NCBI GenBank assembly: GCA_025966175.1
Contig: JAOPVN010000227.1
Location: 1 to 16,136 of the forward strand
Direction: 5' to 3'
DNA: 16,136 nucleotides
From: Modestobacter sp.
GTDB taxonomy: Bacteria > Actinomycetota > Actinomycetes > Mycobacteriales > Geodermatophilaceae
The stretch's first letter is position 1. Every line of letters starts with the position of its first letter. Positions 1 to 6,715 of this stretch are shown one piece after another. Made by a program: the position numbers and the translations under genes. Below the pieces are notes generated by a model, which had not been told where the DNA came from, did no database searches, and was given only the letters and a program-made list of their open reading frames with translations.

Positions 1-1566
1 CTCCACCAGCGCCAGCACCTCGGTGAAGGCGCCCGGGTCGTCGGAGAAGCCGCGGGTCGACAGGTGCACCGGGCGCACGATCGTCCGCGTGGAGGGCTCG
101 ATGACGACGGTCAGCGCCACGAAGCCCTCGTCGCCCAGGATCCGCCGGGCCTGCAGCGACTCCTCGCCGACGTCCCCGACGTTGAGCCCGTCGACGTAGA
201 CGTTGCCGATCGGGACGCTGCCCACGATCGATGCCTTGCCGTCGACGAGGTCCACCACGACGCCGTCCTCGGCGAGCAGGATGCGGTCGGCCGCCATCCC
301 GGTCTCCCTGGCGAGGTTGGCGTGCGCCCGCAGGTGCCGCCACTCGCCGTGCACCGGCATCAGGTAGCGCGGCTTGGCGACGTTGATCAAGGTGCGCAGC
401 TCGCCGGCCGGCGCGTGCCCGGACACGTGCACCATCGCCGTCTCCTTGTGCACCACGGTGGCCCCGAGCCGGGCCAGGCCGTTGATGACCTTGTAGACGG
501 CGGTCTCGTTCCCGGGCACCAGCGAGGAGGCCAGGATGATCGTGTCGCCGGGCACGATGGTGACCTGGTGGTGCTCACCGCGGGCCATCCGGCCCAGCGC
601 CGAGAGCGGCTCGCCCTGCGAGCCGGTGCTGATCAGCACGACCTGCTCGGGAGGCATCGACGTCGCCTCGTCGAGCTTGACCATCAGCCCGGGTGCGACG
701 CGGAGCAGGCCGAGGTCCTGGGCGACGCCCATGTTGCGGACCATCGACCGGCCGACCAGGGCCACCTTGCGGTTGTGCTTGACCGCGCAGTCGAGTACCT
801 GCTGGATCCGGTGCACGTGGCTGGCGAAGCTGGAGACGATCAGCCGCTGGCCGGCCCGCTCGAACACCGAGTCCAGCACCGGGCCGATGTTGCGCTCGGA
901 GGTGACGAAGCCGGGCACCTCGGCGTTGGTCGAGTCGCTGAGCAGCAGGTCGATGCCCTCCATCCCCAGGCGCGCGAACGCGCCCAGGTCGGTGAGCACG
1001 CCGTCCAGGGGCAGCTGGTCCATCTTGAAGTCGCCGGTGTGCACCAGCGTGCCGGCCGGGGTGTGCACGGCGACGGCCAGCGCGTCGGGGATCGAGTGGT
1101 TGACGCTGACGAACTCGCAGTGGAACGGCCCGGTCAGGTGGTCGTCGCCGGCCGCGACCTCGACCAGCACCGGGTCGATCCGGTGCTCCCGCAGCTTGGC
1201 CTTGACCAGCGCCAGGGTGAACCGGGAGCCCACCAGCGGGATGTCCTTGCGCAGCCGCAGCAGGTAGGGGATCGCGCCGATGTGGTCCTCGTGCCCGTGG
1301 GTGAGGACGACGGCGGTGATCTCGTGCAGCCGGTGCTCGATGACCCCGAAGTCGGGCAGGATCAGGTCGACGCCGGGCTGCTCGGCCTCGGGGAACAGCA
1401 CGCCGCAGTCGATGACGAGCAGCTGCCCGTCGAACTCCAGGACCGCCATGTTGCGGCCGATCTCCCCCAGCCCGCCCAGGGCCATGACGCGCAGGCCGCC
1501 GCGGGGCAGCGGCGGGGGCGCCTTGAGGTCGAGGTGCGGCTGCAGGGTGGTGGACGACGCGGTCAC
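1..1566 (-). CDS. rnj: Ribonuclease J (partial, 3' end beyond window edge)
   Basis: This is a metallo-beta-lactamase/beta-CASP ribonuclease with 5'-3' exo- and endonuclease activity, acting in the cytoplasm on mRNA turnover and rRNA maturation. 522 codons are present and no stop is reached; the family is usually about 550-560 residues, so roughly the last 40 are missing. The zinc-binding signature HGHEDH lies at residues 90-95. Further metal-site motifs are NHSIPD (His157), HTGDFK (residues 176-181) and SGHA (His384), followed by MPVHGE at 403-408. The GTG start overlaps the dapA stop by four bases, and a GGAGGG Shine-Dalgarno sits eight bases upstream, which fixes the start. Translational coupling to dapA is likely. 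The mycobacterial rnj gene also follows dapA. Assignment is very secure; only the C-terminus is unseen. Confidence 0.95.
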   Translation of the reverse strand, partial: MTASSTTLQPHLDLKAPPPLPRGGLRVMALGGLGEIGRNMAVLEFDGQLLVIDCGVLFPEAEQPGVDLILPDFGVIEHRLHEITAVVLTHGHEDHIGAIPYLLRLRKDIPLVGSRFTLALVKAKLREHRIDPVLVEVAAGDDHLTGPFHCEFVSVNHSIPDALAVAVHTPAGTLVHTGDFKMDQLPLDGVLTDLGAFARLGMEGIDLLLSDSTNAEVPGFVTSERNIGPVLDSVFERAGQRLIVSSFASHVHRIQQVLDCAVKHNRKVALVGRSMVRNMGVAQDLGLLRVAPGLMVKLDEATSMPPEQVVLISTGSQGEPLSALGRMARGEHHQVTIVPGDTIILASSLVPGNETAVYKVINGLARLGATVVHKETAMVHVSGHAPAGELRTLINVAKPRYLMPVHGEWRHLRAHANLARETGMAADRILLAEDGVVVDLVDGKASIVGSVPIGNVYVDGLNVGDVGEESLQARRILGDEGFVALTVVIEPSTRTIVRPVHLSTRGFSDDPGAFTEVLALVE

Positions 1567-2459
1567 AGCGTCAGCCCTCCGGCGGCGAGGTCCATGCGTA
1601 GTTGCTCCAGCTGTTCGGGGGTGGCGTCCACCATCGGCGGGCGGACCGGGCCGGCAGGCAGCCCGAGTTCGCGCAACGCCGCCTTGACCAGGATGACGCC
1701 CTGGGTGCGGAAGATCCCGGTGTAGACCGGGAGGAGGGACTCGTTGACCGCCCGGGCCTTGACCAGGTCGCCGGACTCCACGGCCGCGACGAGTTCGGCC
1801 AGCCGCGGACCGACGAGGTGCCCGACGACGCTGACCACGCCGACGGCGCCCAGCGCCAGCAGCGGCAGGTTCAGCATGTCCTCGCCGGAGTAGTACGCCA
1901 GGTCGGTGCGGGCCATCGTCCAGGCGACGGCGCCGAGATCGCCCTTGGCGTCCTTGACGGCGACGATGTTCGGGTGCTCCGCCGCGCGGACCAGGGTCTC
2001 GACCTCGATCGGGACGACCGAGCGCGGCGGGATGTCGTAGAGCATCACGGGGAGCTCGGTGGAGTCCGCGACGGCGGTGAAGTGCTTGAGCAGCCCGGCC
2101 TGCGGCGGCTTGTTGTAGTAGGGCGTGACGACCATCAGGCCGTGCACGCCGAGCCGCGCGGCGGACCGGGCCTTCTCGATCGAGTGCGCGGTGTCGTTGG
2201 TGCCCACGCCGGCGATCACGGTGGCCCGGTCGCCGACGGCGTCCAGCACCGCCTCGAGCACGGCGTGCTGCTCGCTGTCACTGATGGTCGGCGACTCCCC
2301 CGTCGTCCCGAAGACGACCAGGCCGTCGTGCGCCTGCCGGTCGACCAGGTGCGCAGCGAGCTCCTGCGCGCCGGCGAGGTCGATCGAGCCGTCCTCGGCC
2401 AGCGGGGTGACCATCGCCGTGAGCACACGCCCGAACGGCCGGGCGGGGTCGGTGGTCAT
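1563..2459 (-). CDS. dapA: 4-hydroxy-tetrahydrodipicolinate synthase
   Basis: DapA condenses pyruvate with aspartate semialdehyde, the first committed step of the lysine/diaminopimelate branch that supplies the cell wall. The 298-residue TIM-barrel protein is full length. Residues match E. coli DapA with a constant offset of eight: GTTGE at 51-55 (Thr52 and Thr53), Tyr115 in PYYNKP, catalytic Tyr141 and Arg146 in YDIPPR, and Schiff-base Lys169 in VAVKDAKGD. The ATG has no clear Shine-Dalgarno, but a TAGATT box lies six bases upstream, so transcription may start at the ATG and give a leaderless mRNA in addition to read-through from folA. The downstream rnj start overlaps the stop codon. Nothing is missing or broken. 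Confidence 0.96.
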   Translation of the reverse strand: MTTDPARPFGRVLTAMVTPLAEDGSIDLAGAQELAAHLVDRQAHDGLVVFGTTGESPTISDSEQHAVLEAVLDAVGDRATVIAGVGTNDTAHSIEKARSAARLGVHGLMVVTPYYNKPPQAGLLKHFTAVADSTELPVMLYDIPPRSVVPIEVETLVRAAEHPNIVAVKDAKGDLGAVAWTMARTDLAYYSGEDMLNLPLLALGAVGVVSVVGHLVGPRLAELVAAVESGDLVKARAVNESLLPVYTGIFRTQGVILVKAALRELGLPAGPVRPPMVDATPEQLEQLRMDLAAGGLTL

Positions 2460-2465
2460 GGTGCG

Positions 2466-2471
2466 AATCTA
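2466..2471 (-). promoter_or_regulatory. Candidate -10 box (TAGATT) for leaderless dapA
   Basis: On the minus strand TAGATT is followed by six bases and then the dapA ATG. This is the TANNNT-N6/7-start layout seen at many leaderless actinobacterial promoters. Its first three bases are also the folA stop codon. No convincing -35 box is visible, and transcription from here is inferred. Confidence 0.5.
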
Positions 2472-3050
2472 CCGGCCCGCACCGACGCCGCCGGACCGCC
2501 CGGCGCTGGTCCACTTCCCCAGCTCCTCGGCGAGGATTTCGGGCACCGGACCGGACACCGTCGTCCCGCGTCGCCACTGGGTCACCCGGAACCGCAGCCC
2601 GGCGCTCGACTCCGACCAGCCGGTGCCGGGCACCCGCGCGCCGATCACCCAGTCCGGGTCCAGCCGCGGGGCCCAGGTGTCCCCCGGCAGCTGCGCGTCG
2701 ACCTCGGTGACCACGACCTCGTCGGCGTGCGGGAGGAACGCCGCATAGACCGCGCCGCCGCCGATCACCCAGAGGTCCTCGTCCAGCGCCAGGACGTCGT
2801 CCACCGACGCGGCCACCCGCACCCCGGGCTCCGGGGAGTCCAGCGTCGAGCTGAGCACCACGTTGCGCCGGCCCGGCAGCGGCCGGACCCGGGGCGGCAG
2901 CGACTCCCACGTCCGGCGGCCCATGACCACGGTTCCGCCGAGGGTCAGGGCGCGGAACAGCCGGAGGTCCTCGGGCAGGTGCCAGGGCAGGCCGCCGTCC
3001 GCGCCGATGACGCCGCCGGCGGCCTGCGCCCACACCATCCGGACATTCAC
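2469..3050 (-). CDS. folA: Dihydrofolate reductase
   Basis: FolA reduces dihydrofolate to tetrahydrofolate with NADPH and is the target of trimethoprim. It regenerates the cofactor oxidised by ThyA, encoded immediately upstream. Visible hallmarks are LPWHLPEDL (Trp23; the acidic substrate residue Asp28, equivalent to E. coli Asp27), GRRTWES with Thr47, the NADPH-binding IGGG at 96-99, and Thr115 of the VTEVDA strand. The protein has 193 residues against about 160 for the usual enzyme. The extra 32 residues (162-193) form a tail of no recognised fold. The chosen GTG overlaps the thyA stop by four bases (GTGA), implying coupling; an in-frame ATG four codons later is an alternative. Some actinobacteria call this gene dfrA. 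Confidence 0.93.
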   Translation of the reverse strand: MNVRMVWAQAAGGVIGADGGLPWHLPEDLRLFRALTLGGTVVMGRRTWESLPPRVRPLPGRRNVVLSSTLDSPEPGVRVAASVDDVLALDEDLWVIGGGAVYAAFLPHADEVVVTEVDAQLPGDTWAPRLDPDWVIGARVPGTGWSESSAGLRFRVTQWRRGTTVSGPVPEILAEELGKWTSAGRSGGVGAGR

Positions 3051-3895
3051 ACGGCCACCGCGCCACGGATCGCCGGGTGGTGCCGGTAGTCGATCAGGTG
3101 GAAGTCCTCGTAGGAGTGGTCGAACAGGGACGGCGCCCGGTCCAGCGTCAGCTGCGGAAAGGGCAGGACCTCGCGGGAGAGCTGCTCGCGCACCTGCGGC
3201 AGGTGGTTGGTGTTGATGTGGCAGTCCCCGCCGACCCAGATGAAGTCACCCGGCTCCAGGCCGACCTGCTGGGCGACCATCCGGGTCAGCAGGGCGTAGC
3301 TGGCGATGTTGAACGGGACGCCGAGGAAGAGGTCGGCGCTGCGCTGGTAGAGCTGGCAGGAGAGCTTGCCGTCGTTGACGTAGAACTGGAACAGCGCGTG
3401 GCAGGGCGCCAGCGCCATCTCGGGCAGGGCCGCGACGTTCCACGCCGAGACCAGCATCCGCCGGGAGTCGGGGTTGGTCCGCAGCGTCGTCAGCACCTCG
3501 GAGAGCTGGTCGATCGACCCGCCGTCCGGGGTCGGCCACGACCGCCACTGGACGCCGTACACCGGACCCAGACTGCCGTCCTCGGCTGCCCACTCGTCCC
3601 AGATCGAGACACCGTGCTCCTGCAGCCAGCCGACGTTGCCCTCGCCCCGCAGGAACCACAGCAGCTCGTAGGCGATCGACCGGAAGTGCACCGACTTCGT
3701 CGTCACCAGCGGAAAGGCGGTCGACAGGTCGTAGCGCAGCCGCTCGCCGAACAGGCTCAGCGTCCCGGTGCCGGTGCGGTCGGACTTGGGGCTGCCCGTC
3801 TCCAGGACCCGGCGGAGCAGGTCCTCGTACTGCGTGTCGATCTGCTGCGCTGCGTCCGGGCGGACGGCGTCCTGCTCGACGGCGACCTCGGCCAT
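3047..3895 (-). CDS. thyA: Thymidylate synthase ThyA (folate-oxidising type)
   Basis: ThyA methylates dUMP to dTMP using methylenetetrahydrofolate, leaving dihydrofolate for FolA. The 282-residue protein aligns with E. coli ThyA at a constant offset of 19: Arg40 (21), Arg145/Arg146 (126/127), nucleophile Cys165 (146) in APCHALFQF, Arg185, Ser186 and Asp188 (166, 167, 169), Asn196 (177) and His226 (207). The exception is residue 228, Asn in GDCHINTNH, where E. coli has Tyr209, which with His207 contacts the dUMP ribose 3'-OH. The ATG is chosen because GAGGAG lies five bases upstream and the N-terminus then fits the family; a longer reading frame running back into thyX is not needed. Linked to folA by a four-base overlap. 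Confidence 0.95.
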   Translation of the reverse strand: MAEVAVEQDAVRPDAAQQIDTQYEDLLRRVLETGSPKSDRTGTGTLSLFGERLRYDLSTAFPLVTTKSVHFRSIAYELLWFLRGEGNVGWLQEHGVSIWDEWAAEDGSLGPVYGVQWRSWPTPDGGSIDQLSEVLTTLRTNPDSRRMLVSAWNVAALPEMALAPCHALFQFYVNDGKLSCQLYQRSADLFLGVPFNIASYALLTRMVAQQVGLEPGDFIWVGGDCHINTNHLPQVREQLSREVLPFPQLTLDRAPSLFDHSYEDFHLIDYRHHPAIRGAVAV

Positions 3896-3900
3896 GTCGA

Positions 3901-3906
3901 CTCCTC
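3901..3906 (-). promoter_or_regulatory. thyA ribosome binding site (GAGGAG)
   Basis: GAGGAG lies five bases before the thyA ATG on the minus strand. It decides between this ATG and an upstream in-frame start that would lie inside thyX. Confidence 0.7.
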
Positions 3907-3940
3907 GTCGCGGTTGCTGGGTGGGCCGCCTGGTCGAGGC

Positions 3941-3952
3941 GACCCCGGGGTC
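3941..3952. repeat. 12-bp perfect palindrome in thyX-thyA spacer
   Basis: GACCCCGGGGTC sits in the 88-base gap between thyX and thyA. It has no loop and no T-run, so it is a poor terminator candidate. It could be a protein-binding dyad or chance in GC-rich DNA. Function unknown. Confidence 0.35.
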
Positions 3953-3983
3953 CCTCACGGGGCGGATCGGGGGTGGTGGACGG

Positions 3984-4736
3984 TCAGCCCTCGGCGACGA
4001 GGGGACTCGCGGCGACCTCGGTGCCGTCGGCCAGTTCGCTGATCCGGAAGTCGGAGAAGACGTGGGCGGCGACCTGCTGCAGCTCGCGCAGGCACGCGAC
4101 GGCGAGCTGACGGATCTCGACATCGGCGTGCTCGCTGGCGCGCATGGCGATGAAGTGCCGCCAGGCCCGGTAGTTGCCGGTGACGACGATGCGGGTCTCG
4201 AGGGCGTTGGGCAGCACCGAGCGAGCGGCCTGGCGGGCCTGCTTGCGGCGCAGCGTCCCGTTCGGGACGTCGGCGAACCGCTTCTCCAGCCCCTCGAGCA
4301 GGTCGGTGTAGGCGGCCAGCGCCGCGTCGGTCGCGGCGAGGAACCTCTCGTGCAGCTCCGGGTCGTCCGCGATGACGGCCGGCTCGACCACGGCGGCGTC
4401 CCGGTCGGGCACGTACCGCTGGGACAGCTGGCTGTAGGAGAAGTGCCGGTGCCGGATGAGCTCGTGGGTCACCGACCGGGAGATCCCGGTGAGGTACAGG
4501 GTTGCCGTGCCGTGCTCGAGCACGGACAGGTGGCCGACCTCCAGGATGTGCCGCAGATAGCCCTCGTTGGTCGCCGTGGCCGGGTTGGGCTTGTCCCAGG
4601 ACTGGTAGCAGGCGCGGCCGGCGAACTCCGCGAGCGCCTGCCCGCCGTCCGCGTCGGTCTCCCACGGCACGTCCGCCGGCGGGGTGAACCGGGTCTGCGC
4701 GACGACCTGCACCTTCAGCGGGGCGATGGCGGGCAC
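3984..4736 (-). CDS. thyX: FAD-dependent thymidylate synthase ThyX
   Basis: ThyX makes dTMP from dUMP using methylenetetrahydrofolate, FAD and NADPH, and releases tetrahydrofolate directly, so it does not depend on FolA. The signature RHR-x7-S is complete: Arg95-His96-Arg97 through Ser105, within RHRHFSYSQLSQRY. The C-terminal block VTGNYRAWRHFIAMRASEH carries the nucleotide-binding arginines typical of the family. At 250 residues the length equals that of mycobacterial ThyX, and the sequence is recognisably close to it throughout. The GTG start is chosen because the N-terminus then matches actinobacterial ThyX and a TAGGCT box lies seven bases upstream; longer in-frame starts add low-complexity sequence only. 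It is followed after 88 bases by thyA, giving two non-homologous thymidylate synthases side by side. Confidence 0.96.
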   Translation of the reverse strand: MPAIAPLKVQVVAQTRFTPPADVPWETDADGGQALAEFAGRACYQSWDKPNPATATNEGYLRHILEVGHLSVLEHGTATLYLTGISRSVTHELIRHRHFSYSQLSQRYVPDRDAAVVEPAVIADDPELHERFLAATDAALAAYTDLLEGLEKRFADVPNGTLRRKQARQAARSVLPNALETRIVVTGNYRAWRHFIAMRASEHADVEIRQLAVACLRELQQVAAHVFSDFRISELADGTEVAASPLVAEG

Positions 4737-4743
4737 GGCGTCG

Positions 4744-4749
4744 AGCCTA
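4744..4749 (-). promoter_or_regulatory. Candidate -10 box (TAGGCT) for leaderless thyX
   Basis: TAGGCT, seven bases and then the thyX GTG, on the minus strand. There is no Shine-Dalgarno in between. This would be the main promoter of the thyX-thyA-folA-dapA-rnj run. Inferred from layout only; the -35 region is not obvious. Confidence 0.5.
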
Positions 4750-4781
4750 CGGCGGCCGGGTGCGCAGCTCGACCCCCTGCC

Positions 4782-4822
4782 GGAGACCGGGCGCCCCCCG
4801 CGTCGCGTGGACACCGGGCGCC
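4782..4822. repeat. Imperfect 14-bp direct repeat between thyX and the glycosylase gene
   Basis: On the minus strand GGCGCCCGGTGTCC (4809-4822), directly after the glycosylase stop, recurs as GGCGCCCGGTCTCC (4782-4795), 27 bases further on, with one mismatch. It lies in the 86-base gap upstream of the thyX promoter. It could be an operator pair or a small duplication; no function can be assigned. Confidence 0.4.
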
Positions 4823-6052
4823 TCAGCCGTCCACCGGCCGGTCACAACCGACCGCGAGGGCGAGCTGCGGCGCGAGGTCACCGGCACCCGTGACCGCCAC
4901 GTGCTCCAGCTCCATCCAGTCGGCCATCGTGCGCAGCTCCGTGGCCAGCGCAGCGGCGACCGCCCCGGCATCGACCCCGGGCTCGGCGTACGCCGCCTGC
5001 ACCCGCAGGACGCCGGCCTGCCGATCGGCCTTGAGGTCGACCCGGCCGACCAGGCGGTCCCCGAGCAGGAAGGGCAACACGTAGTAGCCGTGCACGCGCT
5101 TGGCCGCCGGCGTGTAGATCTCGATCCGGTACCGGAAGTCGAAGATCCGCTCGACCCGGGGTCGTTCCCACACCAGGGAGTCGAACGGGGTGAGCAGCGC
5201 GCGGGCACGGATCCAGCGGGGTCGCCGGGCCTGCGGGTCGAGCCAGGCCGGTCTCTCCCAGCCGTCGACCTGCACGGGCCGCAGTTCACCGCCCTCGACC
5301 AGCTCGGCGATCGCCGTCCGGGCGTCGGCCGGCGGCAGCCGGAAGTAGTCGCGCAGGTCGGTCTCGGTCGCCACGCCCAGTGCCCGCGCCGCGGTGCGGA
5401 CCAGCTCCCGGACCGCATCGGCGCGATCCGGCGTGGGCGCCTGGACCACCGCCGGAGGCAGGACCCGTTCGGTGAGGTCGTAGACCCGCTCGAAGCCCGC
5501 GGTGCGCGCCCGGGCGGTGAGCGCCCCGGTGAAGAACAGCCACTCCAGCGCCACCTTGCCGGCGTGCCAGTTCCACATCGAGCCCGGCCGGTCGGGCCGC
5601 GGTTCGAGCAGCTGGCTGGCCTTGAGCGGTCCGCCCTCGCGCACCCGGTCGAGGACCTCGATCACGTACCCGGGCCGCTCGCGCTGCAGCCGGACCATGG
5701 TGCCCCAGGCGTGGTCCTCGGCCGCCCCCATCCGCCAGCGGAGGTGCGGGTGGAGGCGCACCGGCAGCAACGATGCCTCGTGCGCCCAGTACTCGAAGAG
5801 GTCGTGTCGCTCGTTGGACAACGCGTCCAGAGCCGACCGCGGATACGGGCCCAGCCGGCTGAAGAACGGGAGGTAGTGCGACCGGGACAGCACGTTGACC
5901 GAGTCGATCTGCACCACGCCCAGGCGCTCGACGGTCCGGCGCAGCTGCCGGGTGCCCACATCGCCGGCCGGACGCGGATCGGCGAACCCCTGTGCGGCCA
6001 GCGCGATGCGGCGGGCCAGGCCGGCAGGCACCCGCTCCACGGACGTCGTCAC
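4823..6052 (-). CDS. YcaQ/AlkX-like winged-helix DNA glycosylase (HTH_42 family)
   Basis: The 409-residue protein belongs to the winged-helix family whose E. coli member YcaQ unhooks DNA interstrand crosslinks and whose Streptomyces member AlkZ gives self-resistance to azinomycin. Near the N-terminus, VVQIDSVNVLSRSHYLPFF contains Gln48-Ile49-Asp50, the Q-x-D arrangement I associate with YcaQ-type rather than AlkZ-type (Q-x-Q) enzymes. The family blocks MWNWHAGKVALEWLFFTG and LLTPFDSLVWERPRVERIF follow. It starts at a GTG 66 bases from the divergent acetyltransferase gene; a GTG four codons later is possible. No signal peptide or membrane segment is visible. It precedes thyX by 86 bases on the same strand. 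Family assignment is good; the actual lesion repaired is inferred. Confidence 0.85.
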   Translation of the reverse strand: MTTSVERVPAGLARRIALAAQGFADPRPAGDVGTRQLRRTVERLGVVQIDSVNVLSRSHYLPFFSRLGPYPRSALDALSNERHDLFEYWAHEASLLPVRLHPHLRWRMGAAEDHAWGTMVRLQRERPGYVIEVLDRVREGGPLKASQLLEPRPDRPGSMWNWHAGKVALEWLFFTGALTARARTAGFERVYDLTERVLPPAVVQAPTPDRADAVRELVRTAARALGVATETDLRDYFRLPPADARTAIAELVEGGELRPVQVDGWERPAWLDPQARRPRWIRARALLTPFDSLVWERPRVERIFDFRYRIEIYTPAAKRVHGYYVLPFLLGDRLVGRVDLKADRQAGVLRVQAAYAEPGVDAGAVAAALATELRTMADWMELEHVAVTGAGDLAPQLALAVGCDRPVDG

Positions 6053-6118
6053 GGTCGCTGATCCTGCCGTGGGGGTACGACCGTCCCCGCAGCGGATGGC
6101 GCCACCTACGCTGCCCCG
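6053..6118. promoter_or_regulatory. Divergent promoter region, glycosylase / acetyltransferase genes
   Basis: Sixty-six bases separate two GTG starts pointing away from each other. Plus strand: TACGCT at 6107-6112, six bases before the acetyltransferase GTG, is a plausible leaderless -10. Minus strand: CAGGAT at 6061-6066, eight bases before the glycosylase GTG, is a weaker match. Neither start has a clear Shine-Dalgarno. Confidence 0.45.
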
Positions 6119-6715
6119 GTGACGACGCCGCCCCGCCCTGGGCTCCCCGGCAGGGCCGCGGTGTCGGTGCGGCCGGCGCGCGCGGACGACGCCGATGCCA
6201 TTGCGCGGCTGCAGCTGGTGACCTGGCGGACCGCCTACCGCCAGCTCCTGCCCGCTGCCGTTCTGGACGACTGGGACGAGGCCGCGGCCGTGGCCGCCTG
6301 GCGCACCGCCGTCGTGCGGCCGCCCACGCCGGCGCACGGCGTGCTGGTGGCCGTGGACGCCGAGGTGGTCGCCGGGTTCACCGCGTTCGGCCCGGCCGAG
6401 CTGGCCGCCGGCGAGGAACCCCTCCCCGGGGGCCCGACGAACGAGGTGACCACGCTGCTGGTCGAACCCCGCTGGGGCCGCCGCGGTCACGGCAGCCGCC
6501 TGCTGGCCGCGGTCGCCGACCTCGCTGCCGCGTCCGGAGTGGTGCGGCTGCAGATGTGGCTGCCCGAGGGGGACACGGTCACCGCCGGGTTCCTCGAGGC
6601 GGCCGGCTGGGCCCCGGACGGCTGGGTGCGCACCTTGGACACCGGCAGCTCCACCCTTCGCCAGCTCCGCTGGCACACCATGCTCGACGAGCTCGACGAA
6701 CGAGGAGTGCAGTGA
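6119..6715 (+). CDS. GNAT-family N-acetyltransferase
   Basis: The 198-residue protein has the GNAT fold pattern: an N-terminal beta-strand VSVRPARADDADAI (15-28), a helix with WRTAY (36-40), the central strand HGVLVAVDAEVVAGFTAF (73-90), and motif A with the acetyl-CoA pyrophosphate loop Arg121-Arg122-Gly-His-Gly-Ser126 after EVTTLLVEPRWG. The C-terminal segment FLEAAGWAPDG fits GNAT motif B. The substrate cannot be deduced. A proline-rich leader of about 12 residues precedes the fold. The GTG start is supported by TACGCT six bases upstream. The stop overlaps the DUF2461 start by four bases, so the two are probably one transcription unit. Confidence 0.82.
   Translation: MTTPPRPGLPGRAAVSVRPARADDADAIARLQLVTWRTAYRQLLPAAVLDDWDEAAAVAAWRTAVVRPPTPAHGVLVAVDAEVVAGFTAFGPAELAAGEEPLPGGPTNEVTTLLVEPRWGRRGHGSRLLAAVADLAAASGVVRLQMWLPEGDTVTAGFLEAAGWAPDGWVRTLDTGSSTLRQLRWHTMLDELDERGVQ

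Noticed and set aside
64..1725. Long 553-residue plus-strand open frame across rnj and into dapA
   Set aside because: It is the antisense shadow of two confidently identified genes, with a His/Asp/Gly/Val-rich low-information translation typical of GC-rich opposite frames. Its mirror at 14412-16073 is rejected equally.
3896..4123. Longer thyA start giving a 358-residue protein
   Set aside because: The extra 76 residues overlap the thyX 3' end in another frame and are low complexity. The GAGGAG site and the family N-terminus support the ATG at 3895 (mirror 12242).
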